From NCBI GenBank assembly GCA_038210135.1, contig JBBQWZ010000003.1, positions 128,070 to 192,069 on the forward strand: DNA of 64,000 bases, in the 5' to 3' direction. Shown here piece by piece: positions 22,636-32,848 of the stretch (position 1 is the first letter of the stretch; each line of letters opens with the position of its first letter). The stretch is from JBBQWZ01 sp038210135. GTDB taxonomy: Bacteria; Acidobacteriota; Terriglobia; Bryobacterales; Bryobacteraceae. A program made the position numbers and the translations under genes. The notes beneath the pieces are model-generated. The model did not search any database and had not been told where the DNA came from. It saw only the letters and a list, made by a program, of their open reading frames with translations.

Positions 22636-23996
22636 AACGCCTGGCGCTCCTGTTCGCCGTCACGACCGCCGCCTTTGGCGAACTCCAGCTCTCCACCTTC
22701 GACGGTACTCGCGAAACACCCGCGTCCGCGCTGTTCGACGCCGGATCCGTGGCCGTCGGCGACAGCCTCGAACTCCGCTTTCACGTGCGGAACCTCGGCA
22801 CCGCGTCCGCCAACCTGACGTCGCTCTCCGCTTCCGGAACCGGCTTCACCATTACCTCGCGTCCGACGCTGCCCTACGCGCTCCTGCCCGGCGCCTTCAT
22901 GGAATTTCGCGTCGGCTTCACCTCGACAAGCGCCGGTTCGTCCAGCGCCGTCGTCACCGCGAACAGCGTCAGCGTGATCCTCAGAGCAACATCGACCCTC
23001 GCCGCTGACGTCGCACAAAACATCTCCGGCAATCGCGTCATCGTGCCCAGCGGAGCCTCCATCGATCTCGGCCGCATCCAACGCGGCCAAGCCGTCGCGC
23101 AGTCGATGTTCCTACACAATCCCGGCACAACGCCACTAAAAGTGACGAAAGCCGCCGTCAGCGGCGAATCCTTCAGCGGCACCGCCGGACCCGTTACGCT
23201 AGCCCCCGGCGATTGGCTCGAATTCTTCATCGCCTTCGCGCCCACCCGAACCGGCGACCTCGCCGGCCTCCTCACCGTGGACCAACGCACCTACGTCCTT
23301 CGCGGACTCGGCTTCGATCCCCCATTACCGAAACCCACCGTCTCCCTCGACACCACGCAAATCCGGAACGGCGAGCAGCACCAGGTTACGCTCCGCCTCG
23401 ACGCACCTTCACCCGTCGCCGGAGCCGGACTCTTGCAGATCTTCTTCGACAGCGGAATCGCCGCCGCCCCATCCGATCCCGCCGTGCAATTCGTCAAAAC
23501 CGCGTCCCGTTCCGCGAACTTCAGCATCGCCGCCGGTGACACCCAGGCGCGCTTCGGCGCCGATGCTGCCGCCGTCTTCCAAACCGGCACCACCGCCGGA
23601 ACGCTGCGCTTCCAAATCACCATCACCGGACAAGCCGTCTCGAACGACCTGTCCGTATCGCTCTCCCCCGCTCCGATTCTGATCGACACCGTATCCGCGA
23701 CCCGCCGCATCGGCATTCTCGATCTCAGCCTCACCGGCTTCGACAACACCTATTCCGCCGGTGCCGCCAGCTTCACCTTCTTCGATTCCACCGGCCGCGC
23801 CGTCGATCCCGGAGCCATCCAAGCCGACTTCACCGCGAACTTCAAGACCTACTTCTCGACCTCCAGCGTCGGCAGCGCGTTTCAGATGCGCGTCTCCTTT
23901 CCCGTCTCCGGCGACGCCACCCAAGTGGCCGGTGTCGAAGCCGCCTTCACCAACGCAGCCGGCGTCACCCGTACGCAGCGAATTCCATTTCTCTAA
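22632..23996 (+). CDS. Exported choice-of-anchor-D-like surface protein
   Basis: About 454 residues from the ATG at 22632, which overlaps the preceding stop. It has a signal peptide (MKRLALLFAVTTAAFG). Two Ig/ASH-like choice-of-anchor-D repeats follow: FDAGSVAVGDSLELRFHVRN... (residues 35-120) and IDLGRIQRGQAVAQSMFLHNPG... (residues 140-220). The C-terminal half is another beta-rich region with a DSTGRAVDPGAIQADF block. Such repeats typically form extracellular or periplasmic stalks. The three exported proteins 21111-23996 probably form one surface module, perhaps an adhesin or structural appendage. Confidence 0.78.
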   Translation: MKRLALLFAVTTAAFGELQLSTFDGTRETPASALFDAGSVAVGDSLELRFHVRNLGTASANLTSLSASGTGFTITSRPTLPYALLPGAFMEFRVGFTSTSAGSSSAVVTANSVSVILRATSTLAADVAQNISGNRVIVPSGASIDLGRIQRGQAVAQSMFLHNPGTTPLKVTKAAVSGESFSGTAGPVTLAPGDWLEFFIAFAPTRTGDLAGLLTVDQRTYVLRGLGFDPPLPKPTVSLDTTQIRNGEQHQVTLRLDAPSPVAGAGLLQIFFDSGIAAAPSDPAVQFVKTASRSANFSIAAGDTQARFGADAAAVFQTGTTAGTLRFQITITGQAVSNDLSVSLSPAPILIDTVSATRRIGILDLSLTGFDNTYSAGAASFTFFDSTGRAVDPGAIQADFTANFKTYFSTSSVGSAFQMRVSFPVSGDATQVAGVEAAFTNAAGVTRTQRIPFL

Positions 23997-24015
23997 ACCC
24001 ACCTGACCAGGCAAA

Positions 24016-24044
24016 CCGGTACTGCCTGTTCAGGCATTACCAGT
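24016..24044. promoter_or_regulatory. Large inverted repeat upstream of citrate synthase
   Basis: Fourteen-base arms ACCGGTACTGCCTG / CAGGCATTACCAGT flank TT and pair at 12 of 14 positions. No T-run follows on the plus strand, so it may be an operator for the citrate synthase gene or a weak terminator of the upstream surface-protein operon. A TACAAT (24070-24075) downstream could be the gltA -10 element. Confidence 0.45.
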
Positions 24045-24163
24045 AAACCCAATGCAGCAAGCGAAGGGCTACAATAATACTTCGCCTGGAATGCGCGCTC
24101 ATCTAAAGAGACAGCGCTATCACAGCGGCGTCAATCACGACGGAACGGAGAATCAGAAGAACC

Positions 24164-25285
24164 ATGGCGGTTTCCGGTGCGGGCCTTGAGGGCATCATCG
24201 CGGCAGAATCCAGCATTTGCTTCATCGACGGCGATGCGGGGGTCCTGAGCTACAACGGATTCAACATTCATACGCTCGCCGACAAGGCGACCTTCGAGGA
24301 AGTCATCTTCCTGTTGTGGAACTTGCGGCTGCCCAAGGCGGCGGAGCTCGCGACACTCAAGCAGCAGCTCGTGGCCGCCCGCGAAATTCCCAAGGAAGTC
24401 GAAGCTTTTCTGAAATTCGTCGGATCCGCGCCGCCCATGCACGTGCTGCGCACCGCGGTTTCGATGCTCAGTCTGTACGACCCCGAAGCGAACGACATGT
24501 CGCCCGAAGCGAACGCCCGCAAGGCCGTCAAGCTGATGTCGCAGACCGCGACTATCACCACCACCTTCGACCGCCTTCGTAAGAACAAGCCCGTCGTCCC
24601 CGGCGATCCGTCGCTCGATTTCGCCGCCAATTTCCTGTACACCTTGAACGGCGTAAAGCCCGACAGCGTGATGGAACGCGTCTTCGACATCGCCCTGATC
24701 CTGCACGCCGACCACGAATTCAACGCCTCCACCTTCGCCGGCCGCGTCACCGCCGCCACGCTCTCTGACATCTACTCGTCCGCCACCTCCGCCATCGGTG
24801 CGCTCCGCGGACCGCTCCACGGCGGTGCGAACGAAGAAGTCATCAAGATGCTGCTCGACGCCGGTTCGCAGGAAAAAGCCATCACCCACGTCAAGGGCAT
24901 GCTGGTGAACAAGGAAAAGGTTCCGGGCTTCGGCCACCGCGTCTACAAGACGCTCGACCCGCGCGCCATCCACCTTAAGAAACTCTCCGAGGACCTCGGC
25001 CGCAGCACCGGCCACATGGATTTGTACACCACCTCGAAGCTCATCGAAGAGAACATCAAGGAATCCAAGAAGCTTAACGCCAACGTAGACTTCTACTCCG
25101 CATCCACCTATTATTCGCTGGGCATTCCGATCGACCTGTTCACGCCGATCTTCGCCGTCAGCCGCATGGCCGGCTGGACCGCCCACATCCTCGAGCAATA
25201 TCGCAACAACCGCCTGATCCGTCCGCGCGCCGATTACACCGGCCTGCCGGACGGCCAGCCGTGGGTCGATATCTCGTCGCGATAA
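24164..25285 (+). CDS. gltA: Citrate synthase
   Basis: The 373-residue product matches the short (Gram-positive/archaeal-like dimeric) citrate synthase family. It condenses acetyl-CoA and oxaloacetate in the TCA cycle. Active-site blocks are HADHEFNASTFAGRV (His near 187), GPLHGGANEEV (catalytic His near 222), PGFGHRVYKT (His near 262) and the Asp in NVDFYSAS near 312. A 2-methylcitrate synthase role cannot be excluded by sequence alone. It is a single gene with a terminator at 25390. Confidence 0.93.
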   Translation: MAVSGAGLEGIIAAESSICFIDGDAGVLSYNGFNIHTLADKATFEEVIFLLWNLRLPKAAELATLKQQLVAAREIPKEVEAFLKFVGSAPPMHVLRTAVSMLSLYDPEANDMSPEANARKAVKLMSQTATITTTFDRLRKNKPVVPGDPSLDFAANFLYTLNGVKPDSVMERVFDIALILHADHEFNASTFAGRVTAATLSDIYSSATSAIGALRGPLHGGANEEVIKMLLDAGSQEKAITHVKGMLVNKEKVPGFGHRVYKTLDPRAIHLKKLSEDLGRSTGHMDLYTTSKLIEENIKESKKLNANVDFYSASTYYSLGIPIDLFTPIFAVSRMAGWTAHILEQYRNNRLIRPRADYTGLPDGQPWVDISSR

Positions 25286-25389
25286 CTCGACCCCGAGGCT
25301 CCGCGCGTAAGCAGGGGGATTGAACCCCGCGCGTCAGCAAGGGGACTGAACCCCGCGCGTCAGCAAGGGGACTGAGACAAACATCCGAG

Positions 25390-25421
25390 GCCCCGGCGGC
25401 CAGACTGCCGGGGCATTCTTT
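25390..25421 (+). terminator. Intrinsic terminator
   Basis: Stem GCCCCGGC (25390-25397) / GCCGGGGC (25407-25414) followed by ATTCTTTTTAT. It ends transcription from the citrate synthase gene after passing the hairpin repeats. Confidence 0.87.
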
Positions 25422-25460
25422 TTATGAAAGCGCATTCCCCACAAACCTCCGCCACCGCTC

Positions 25461-25715
25461 CGAACCGCGACCGTAAGGGAGCGGACCTGCTTTCCGCCCC
25501 CGCACCGACCCGCGACCGTAAGGGAGCGGACCTGCTTTCCGCCTCCGCACCGAACCGCGACCGTAAGGCAGCGGACCTGCTTTCCGCCACCGCACCGAAC
25601 CGCGACCGTAAGGGAGCGGACCTGCTTTCCGCCCCCGCACCGAACCGCGACCGTAAGGGAGCGGACTTGCCTTCCGCCACCGCACCGACCCGCGACCGTA
25701 AGGGAGCGGACCTCG
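25461..25715. repeat. Tandem array of GTAA-loop hairpins, 45-bp period
   Basis: Six copies of CGCGACCGTAAGGGAGCGGA start at 25466, 25511, 25556, 25601, 25646 and 25691, with a constant filler containing CTGCTTTCCGCC. The core is the same as in the 10.3 kb array, but the filler and period differ (45 versus 40 bp), so the two arrays expanded independently. Each unit folds as CCGC-GA-CC-GTAA-GG-GA-GCGG. Confidence 0.95.
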
Positions 25716-25802
25716 ATCCCCGGACAAGCATCTCGTGGAGATGGCGCGCACGAAGTGAGGCGAAACCAAACGCAGTAAGTGCCCCGCACCCAGAACAAAA
25801 CC

Positions 25803-27080
25803 ATGCACGATATTTCTAACTTCCGAACCAATCTCAACGCCATCGCCGCCCGCCTCGCCGACCGCGGCTTCACACTCGACGTCGCCAGCTTTCGCGAACT
25901 CGATACCCAGCGCCGCGCCGCCCTCACCGAAGCGGAGCAGCTAAAAGCTACGAAGAACGCCGAGAGCGCCGAGATCGGCAAGCTCAAGAAAGCCGGCGTC
26001 GACACCGCTGCGCAGCAGGAAAAGATCCGCGAAATCGGCGACCGCATTAAGGCCCTCGACGAGAAGGCCGGCGCCCTCGACGAGGAATTTCAGAACCTCC
26101 TCAAAGGCGTGCCCAACGTCCCGCACTCCTCCGTCCCCACCGGCAAGGACGCCGATGCCAATCTCGAAATCAAGAAGTGGGGAGAGCCCCGTAAATTCGA
26201 CTTCGAGCCGAAACCGCATTGGGATCTCGGGCCCGAACTTGGCATTCTCGACTTCGAACGCGCCGCCAAAATCACCGGAGCCCGCTTCGCCGTCTACATG
26301 GGCCTCGGCGCGAAGCTGGAGCGCGCGCTCACCAACTTCATGCTCGACATGCATACCAAGAAGCACGGCTATACCGAAGTGCTTCCGCCGTTCCTGATCA
26401 ATTCCGCCAGCCTCTACGGAACCGGCAACCTACCGAAATTCGCCGCCGATCTCTTCAAGATCGAGAACACCGATTTCTGGCTCGCACCCACCGCGGAAGT
26501 GCCCGTCACCAATCTGTTCCGCGACGAAACCCTCGACGCCGAACGCCTACCGATCAACTATTGCGCCTTCACCTCCTGCTTCCGCAGCGAAGCCGGAGCC
26601 TACGGCCGCGACGTCCGCGGCATCATCCGCCAGCATCAATTTCAGAAAGTCGAGCTGGTGAAATTCGCTCGTCCCGAAGACAGCTACGCCGATCACGAAA
26701 GACTGACCGAAGACGCCGAGGAAATCCTCGAGACGCTCGGTCTGCCCTACCGCCGCATGCTGCTCTCGACCGGCGACATGGGCTTTAGCTCCGCCAAAAC
26801 CTACGATCTTGAAGTCTGGCTGCCCGGCCAGAATAACTACAAGGAAATCTCTTCCTGCTCCAATTTCGAAGCCTTCCAGGCGCGCCGCGCAAACATCCGG
26901 TGTAAACCCGCGAAAGGCAAAACCGAATTCGCCCACACCATCAACGGCTCGGGCCTCGCCGTCGGAAGAACCTGGGTCGCCATCGTCGAAAACTATCAGC
27001 AAGCCGACGGCAGCATAGCGATTCCGGAACCCTTGCAACCGTACCTCGGCACCGACGTAATCCGCGCCGCAAAGCCCTAG
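25803..27080 (+). CDS. serS: Seryl-tRNA synthetase
   Basis: 425 residues from the ATG at 25803; upstream in-frame codons belong to the leader. The product attaches serine to tRNA-Ser and tRNA-Sec. The N-terminal long coiled coil (about residues 25-105, rich in Lys/Glu/Ala heptads) binds the tRNA variable arm. Class II motif 2 is FRSEAGAYGRDVRGIIRQHQ (near residue 262) followed by FQKVELVKF, and motif 3 is NGSGLAVGRTWVAIVENYQ near residue 380. The usual length is 420-430. A 45-bp repeat array lies directly upstream, so its leader RNA may contain such hairpins. Confidence 0.97.
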   Translation: MHDISNFRTNLNAIAARLADRGFTLDVASFRELDTQRRAALTEAEQLKATKNAESAEIGKLKKAGVDTAAQQEKIREIGDRIKALDEKAGALDEEFQNLLKGVPNVPHSSVPTGKDADANLEIKKWGEPRKFDFEPKPHWDLGPELGILDFERAAKITGARFAVYMGLGAKLERALTNFMLDMHTKKHGYTEVLPPFLINSASLYGTGNLPKFAADLFKIENTDFWLAPTAEVPVTNLFRDETLDAERLPINYCAFTSCFRSEAGAYGRDVRGIIRQHQFQKVELVKFARPEDSYADHERLTEDAEEILETLGLPYRRMLLSTGDMGFSSAKTYDLEVWLPGQNNYKEISSCSNFEAFQARRANIRCKPAKGKTEFAHTINGSGLAVGRTWVAIVENYQQADGSIAIPEPLQPYLGTDVIRAAKP

Positions 27081-27148
27081 AGCCATGCGGTTGACTGCGC
27101 GACTCCCTAACATCGCGCTCACTAATTTCCTAGACAACCCGGCCTCAA

Positions 27149-27168
27149 CCCTGAGCGTAAGCGATGGG
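27149..27168. repeat. Single GTAA-loop hairpin repeat
   Basis: CCCT-GA-GC-GTAA-GC-GA-TGGG, about 70 nt after the serS stop; the fourth stem position is T opposite T. The identical unit occurs at 29578-29597. Confidence 0.9.
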
Positions 27169-27217
27169 ACCCCAGCGACTCGGCGAGGTGCGCAGTAAGC
27201 ACTTTCCCCTAACAACA

Positions 27218-27257
27218 AAAAAGGCCCGGCGCCCCCGAAGGAGCACCGGGCCTTTTT
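27218..27257. terminator. Bidirectional terminator between serS and the CHRD gene
   Basis: AAAAAGGCCCGG (27218-27229) pairs with CCGGGCCTTTTT (27246-27257), giving T-runs in both directions; the loop contains CCCCCGAAGGAGCA, which resembles the CTCCGAAGGAG repeat. It serves both convergent genes. Confidence 0.9.
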
Positions 27258-27269
27258 CGAACCACTCGC

Positions 27270-29357
27270 TTACTGCACGGCGATCGTCACGATGTTCGAC
27301 TTCGCCGTACCGACCGTCAACTGCAGCAACTGAGTGCCCGCCTGCAGCCCCGCCGGAATCTGGATCGCCGTCTGCGACAACCCGATGAAGCCCGGCGACG
27401 CGATCGAGTAGATCACCGGCGCCGAAGTGCCGTTCATCAACACATCCGCCTGCACTCCGCCAACCGTCGCGCTAACCGTCGGCGTTTTATACGTCGCATC
27501 CGGAGCCGCTTGCCCAGTCTTTAGAGCTGGCGTCGTCTGGCCCAGGCCCGTCGCATACACCAACACGATGTCCCCTACCTTCGCCGGATTCGCCGGCCGC
27601 ACCAGCGAGTAGTCGGAGTTCTTCAGCACCAGCGCACCCACGCTGTCGAAGAAGATGTTCGGCGCCGATGCCGCGAACGGAACCGACAACGGAGCCGATG
27701 AACCGCCTACCGTATTCACCGTAACCACCGCCGTCGTACCTGTCACTTCGACCGGAACCTGCACCACCATCTCCGTCGCGCTCGACGCGAGAATTGGAGC
27801 GTTCGTGCCGTTGACCGAAACCGTCGTGCCATTCACCGACGTCGGCACCGTGCCCGCCGGGAAGGCGTCCACGTTGCTCGGAACCCGCATCAGGTTGTCG
27901 CCGAAGATACGCATCAGCGAGCCCGGAGCCTCGGTCGTGCGATTGATATCGGTAATCGCGCTGATCGCCAACCCCAACTTCGGAGCCACCGCCGCACCAG
28001 CCAACTGCGCACGGACCCCGCCGCCCGGATTCGTCACCGAATGCAAATTCAAGTAATGTTTTTCCGGATTGAGGATCAAATCGTTCAGCGAAATCAGCGC
28101 CTGGCCGCCGCTCACCGTCACCTGGCGCGTGATGTTGCCGCTGCCCGCATCTACGAACAGAACCTGGTCGCGAGGCAGCGCGGCATCGATCGTGACCGAT
28201 CCATTCTGTCCTGCCACCTGATCGTGAATGTGCGTTGCCGTGAAAATCGTACCCTGCGGGAAGCGCGGGTTCTCGTCGAAGATCACTACGCCCGCCGCCA
28301 CCGTTCCATCCGCATTGCGGATCGTGCGGACTTCGACGCGCGATGCCGCCGTAGCAGTCGAGCCCGCGATCGGAGGAACTTCGTTCGCCGGCGACATCGT
28401 CACCTGTAACTCCATCGTGTCGGCCGCGCGCAATTGAGAGCGCATATATCCGCCCGGCGCGTAGGTCGTGTGCGTGTTGATGTAGAAACTGCCCGGATCG
28501 CTGAACACGCGATTCAACGCATCCGCCGTCCCGAAGCTCGCCACGTTCAATTCATTTTCGAAATGCAGATTACCGGTTCCGTTATCCGGAACGTCGCTTT
28601 GCACCAGCGCGCTATCGAGCGTTACCGGACCCGTGACCGTCGCTCCGCCTGTGTGGATATGCATCGCGGTGAAGCGGCCCGCCGGCAGATCGCGATAGTT
28701 GACGTCGAACGCGATCCAACCGGAAGTCAGGTTGCCGACCGAATCGAACGTGCGCAGGATCGTAACCGTACCGACCGCGCCGGTCGTCGTCGCAGTCGCC
28801 GCCGGAGGAGCAATCGCCGGAACTTCCTTCGCCGGCGCCATCAGCCCGATGAAGATGCCCCGCTCCGCCTTCTGCAATTGGCCGCGTATCTCGCCGCCCG
28901 GATTGTCCGTCGTGTGGACGTTGAAATAAAACTGGCTCGGGTCCGCCAGGATGCCGACCACCGCATCGTAGGCGGTTCCGCTGTTCGTAAACTGCGCTTG
29001 TCGGGACGGCAGCAGACCGGTTGCCGGCAAGGAATCCTGACGCGGCAGCGCGCTGTCGATCACGACCGGTCCGGCGGTCACCGCGTTTCCTTTATGGATG
29101 TGCATAGCCGTAAAGATCGGAGCCACCGCGAATTTGTAGCTCACATTGAAGTCTACCGACCCCGAAACAATTTTCCCGGCGTCGTCCCGCACAATGTGCA
29201 GGAACACGTTGACCGCGCCAGTAGCGGCCGAATTCACCGGCGGAACCTCATTCGCACCCGACAGTACGGCCCGGTATGGAATCGTCTCCACCCGCGCGCC
29301 AAAACTCGCGCAAGACAGCGCGGCAACCGCCGCCATCAAAATCAAACTGCGTTTCAT
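27270..29357 (-). CDS. Secreted protein with three CHRD domains and a Solibacter-type C-terminal domain
   Basis: About 695 residues from the ATG at 29357, where the signal peptide begins (MKRSLILMAAVAALSCASFG); GGGGGA lies just upstream. Three CHRD domains follow in tandem (roughly residues 25-140, 145-270 and 275-405), each with the pattern LSGANEVPPVNS...FTAMHIHKG...FYFNVHTTDNPGGEIRGQL. The rest (about residues 420-695) is the beta-sandwich C-terminal domain abundant in Solibacter, with ILRIFGDNLMRVP-type and PGFIGLSQTAIQIPAGLQAG-type blocks. CHRD domains are of unknown activity but carry conserved His in HIH. The protein is presumably extracellular. A terminator shared with serS follows. 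Confidence 0.9.
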   Translation of the reverse strand: MKRSLILMAAVAALSCASFGARVETIPYRAVLSGANEVPPVNSAATGAVNVFLHIVRDDAGKIVSGSVDFNVSYKFAVAPIFTAMHIHKGNAVTAGPVVIDSALPRQDSLPATGLLPSRQAQFTNSGTAYDAVVGILADPSQFYFNVHTTDNPGGEIRGQLQKAERGIFIGLMAPAKEVPAIAPPAATATTTGAVGTVTILRTFDSVGNLTSGWIAFDVNYRDLPAGRFTAMHIHTGGATVTGPVTLDSALVQSDVPDNGTGNLHFENELNVASFGTADALNRVFSDPGSFYINTHTTYAPGGYMRSQLRAADTMELQVTMSPANEVPPIAGSTATAASRVEVRTIRNADGTVAAGVVIFDENPRFPQGTIFTATHIHDQVAGQNGSVTIDAALPRDQVLFVDAGSGNITRQVTVSGGQALISLNDLILNPEKHYLNLHSVTNPGGGVRAQLAGAAVAPKLGLAISAITDINRTTEAPGSLMRIFGDNLMRVPSNVDAFPAGTVPTSVNGTTVSVNGTNAPILASSATEMVVQVPVEVTGTTAVVTVNTVGGSSAPLSVPFAASAPNIFFDSVGALVLKNSDYSLVRPANPAKVGDIVLVYATGLGQTTPALKTGQAAPDATYKTPTVSATVGGVQADVLMNGTSAPVIYSIASPGFIGLSQTAIQIPAGLQAGTQLLQLTVGTAKSNIVTIAVQ

Positions 29358-29577
29358 TGAATCCCCCGTGAAAGTGGACACCTTGGTCCGTAATCGTTCG
29401 CCCAGCCCAGATAAGACCCGCAGTTCATCATAGGTCATCGACATGGGTCATCGACGTCTACGACACACCACGCTCAGAAAATTGATGCATCAGGTCCGAT
29501 CTCCGAGCCAAAGTTTAGACCAGCTCCCGCGGGAATACGGAACACCAGCAAGAAACTGGATCAACTTCCGCCTTGAA

Positions 29578-29597
29578 CCCTGAGCGTAAGCGATGGG
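29578..29597. repeat. Single GTAA-loop hairpin repeat
   Basis: CCCT-GA-GC-GTAA-GC-GA-TGGG between TTGAA and GAC, about 35 nt past the stop of the minus-strand regulator gene. Confidence 0.9.
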
Positions 29598-29630
29598 ACC
29601 CCCGAGGCGCGATCGCCAAGATCGCGATTA

Positions 29631-30578
29631 CTACCCTTCGCATCCGATCCCAGGCACCGGCTTCCCCCCAATCGCCAACAACGTCTCAAAATGCGGCGAT
29701 TCCTCCTCCCGATGCACCGGAAACGTCTCAATCCCCTCAAATCCCGCGTCGCGCAGAAACGTGTCCAACTCCACCTCGTTGAACCCCAGCCATAGATCCG
29801 CGTACAGCTCCCGAGCCTCTTCCATCCCATGCTTCCGCAAATCCAGGATTACAATCCGCCCGCCCGGCTTCAGAATCCGCGCGGCCGCGTCCACCGCCCT
29901 TTGCGGATGCGTGGCGTGGTGCAAACTCTGGCTGAAGAACGCCAAATCCACCGACCCGTCCACGATCGGCGGATCCTCCAGGTCGCCCACCCGGAATTCG
30001 ACGTTGTTCACGCCATTCTTCTTCGCCAAATCCGCCGCGTACGCGACCATCTTCTCGGAATTGTCCACCGCGATCACGTTCTTCGCCCGCCGCGCGAGCA
30101 GTTGGGTGAAGGTGCCCTCCCCCGCCCCCAGATCCGCAATCACCATCGGCGGCATCAGCATCAGCAGCGTTTCCGCCAGCCCTTTCCACGACCGCCCCGG
30201 AACGTACTGCCGCCCGAACTTGCCCGCCAGTTCGTCGAAATACGCGCGCGTCTTATCCTGCCTCTTGCGTAAAATCAGCTCCAATGCACGCCGGTCCAAC
30301 GCCGTCTCCGGAATCTCCTCCGCTCCCGTCTTGACCAGTTCCAGCAGTTCCCGAGGAGTCCCCGGTCGCAGCCGATACAGGCTGTTTTTGCCCGACCGAC
30401 GGTCCTCCACCAGGTCCGCCTGACGAAGCTGCGACAGATGCGTCGAGATCCTGCTTTGCCCCATCGACAGGATTTCCTGGAGCTCGGCTACAGAAAGTTC
30501 TTCCTGTGCCAATAAGGTGAGAAGCCGCAGCCTCGACGTGTCTGTCAGAAGCTTAAGAGATTTTAGTATTGACGCCAT
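29631..30578 (-). CDS. ArsR-family repressor fused to a SAM-dependent methyltransferase domain (SahR-like)
   Basis: The 315-residue product has an ArsR winged-helix domain (residues 1-75: ELSVAELQEILSMGQSRIST, recognition helix near 38-52) and a class I methyltransferase domain (from about 125; motif I VIADLGAGEGTF at 146-157, then VIAVDNSEKM and VEFRVGDLEDPP). I recall that SahR regulators of methionine and SAH metabolism in proteobacteria have the same ArsR-methyltransferase fusion, and this gene is divergent from ahcY with 146 bp between starts. A role as SAM/SAH-sensing repressor of ahcY and of itself is likely but inferred. An alternative is an ordinary methyltransferase with a DNA-binding domain. 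Confidence 0.87.
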   Translation of the reverse strand: MASILKSLKLLTDTSRLRLLTLLAQEELSVAELQEILSMGQSRISTHLSQLRQADLVEDRRSGKNSLYRLRPGTPRELLELVKTGAEEIPETALDRRALELILRKRQDKTRAYFDELAGKFGRQYVPGRSWKGLAETLLMLMPPMVIADLGAGEGTFTQLLARRAKNVIAVDNSEKMVAYAADLAKKNGVNNVEFRVGDLEDPPIVDGSVDLAFFSQSLHHATHPQRAVDAAARILKPGGRIVILDLRKHGMEEARELYADLWLGFNEVELDTFLRDAGFEGIETFPVHREEESPHFETLLAIGGKPVPGIGCEG

Positions 30579-30593
30579 TCGATCGTTCCGAGT

Positions 30594-30614
30594 ATGATAT
30601 CAACATATCCTGAT
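30594..30614. promoter_or_regulatory. Candidate operator for the ArsR-methyltransferase regulator
   Basis: ATGATATCAACATATCCTGAT contains the inverted repeat GATAT-CAAC-ATATC (30596-30609), extended by ATGAT/ATCCTGAT. It is 16 nt upstream of the regulator start and lies between the divergent regulator and ahcY genes, where autoregulation is expected. It is AT-rich against a GC-rich background. Confidence 0.5.
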
Positions 30615-30724
30615 TTGTAGATGGATAGCAAGAGCTCGAGTGAATTGGCTTCGTTTCGCACGGTCTGAACCGCAACCGCAAGCCACCCGTTAACATAGAC
30701 TTCCAACGATTGGATACATACACA

Positions 30725-32149
<1,425 letters not shown>

Positions 32150-32177
32150 ACCGATCCGCGCCGCATTTCACTGATAG

Positions 32178-32345
32178 CCCCGCCCGTAAGGGCGGGGACT
32201 CCGTGCTTACTAATTTATCCGCCCACTCCGTGCTTACTAATTTATCCGCCCACTCCGTGCTTACTAATTTATCCGCCCGTAAGGGCGGGGACTCCGTGCT
32301 TACTAATTTATCCGACCAAAAGGGCGGGGACTCCCCGAGGCGCGA
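32178..32345. repeat. Tandem repeat cluster after ahcY
   Basis: It begins with a fully Watson-Crick hairpin CCCCGCCC-GTAA-GGGCGGGG (32178-32197), then three copies of a 27-bp unit (GTGCTTACTAATTTATCCGCC plus CACTCC), then a second GTAA hairpin (near 32275) and one degenerate copy (ACCAAAAGGGCGGGGA). The AT-rich TTACTAATTTATCC motif is not part of other copies in the window. One more hairpin (CCCG-GA-GC-GTCA-GC-GA-CGGG) lies at 32410-32429. Confidence 0.92.
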
Positions 32346-32435
32346 CCGTGATGTCGCGCTCAGTCACCTTTCCCTCAGCCCCGCCGCAACGCTGGGCTGT
32401 TCCTCTGAACCCGGAGCGTCAGCGACGGGACCGCG

Positions 32436-32792
32436 TCATTTCATCGCCGCCACCAGCGCCCGCACCCCATCGATCGCCAGCACCGCCGCGTGCTTCGATT
32501 CCGGAATCAACCCGCCAACAGCCGACTCCACCTGCTCCCGAGACAACGCCTTCAACGCAACCGCATCCAACCCCAGCATCAACTCCGTCAGCGCGCTACA
32601 CGAAGCGATCGCCGCCGTGCACCCGCGCACCTTGAACCGCACCTCGCGAACCACTCCATCCTCCACCAATGCCGACAGCTGCAAAATGTCCCCGCAAGCC
32701 GGATTCTCCACCATCACCTGCCAAGCAGGCGGAGGCAGCACGCCCGCGTTACGCGGATTCTGGAAGTGGTCGAGAAGCTCTGGGCTGTGCAT
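32436..32792 (-). CDS. IscU/NifU-like iron-sulphur scaffold protein, third Cys replaced
   Basis: The 118-residue product keeps the IscU pattern HFQNPRNAGVL, NPACGD (Cys33) and RGCTAAIASCSALTEL (Cys58, Cys65). The usual third ligand, Cys in HCSxLA, is replaced: the aligned sequence near residue 101 is HAAVLA. NifU-like scaffolds assemble Fe-S clusters, usually on three Cys plus an Asp. Loss of the third Cys may reflect a variant clade; I recall similar HAA-type sequences in other Acidobacteriota, but cannot confirm it. It is divergent from mutT with 56 bp between starts. No iscS is nearby. Confidence 0.83.
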   Translation of the reverse strand: MHSPELLDHFQNPRNAGVLPPPAWQVMVENPACGDILQLSALVEDGVVREVRFKVRGCTAAIASCSALTELMLGLDAVALKALSREQVESAVGGLIPESKHAAVLAIDGVRALVAAMK

Positions 32793-32848
32793 ATGCGAAG
32801 CTATGGAGTTATGTCGTCAGCGTACCGCCTTTCACGACGGAGCATCGA

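Larger units (their letters stand above)
25286..25802. other. Gene-free stretch: hairpin copies, terminator and the 45-bp array
   Basis: After the citrate synthase stop come two clean hairpin copies at 25325-25344 and 25351-25370 (CCCC-GC-GC-GTCA-GC-AA-GGGG) preceded by a partial copy, then the terminator at 25390, then the 45-bp-period array up to 25712, then about 90 bases that lead into serS. No gene is visible. Confidence 0.75.

Noticed and set aside
24018..24041. Terminator after the surface-protein operon
   Set aside because: The inverted repeat is strong, but no T-run follows on the plus strand, so I list it as an undefined regulatory repeat.
30579..30724. SAH or SAM riboswitch before ahcY
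   Set aside because: I looked for the conserved pairing and core sequences and found none; a protein operator fits better.
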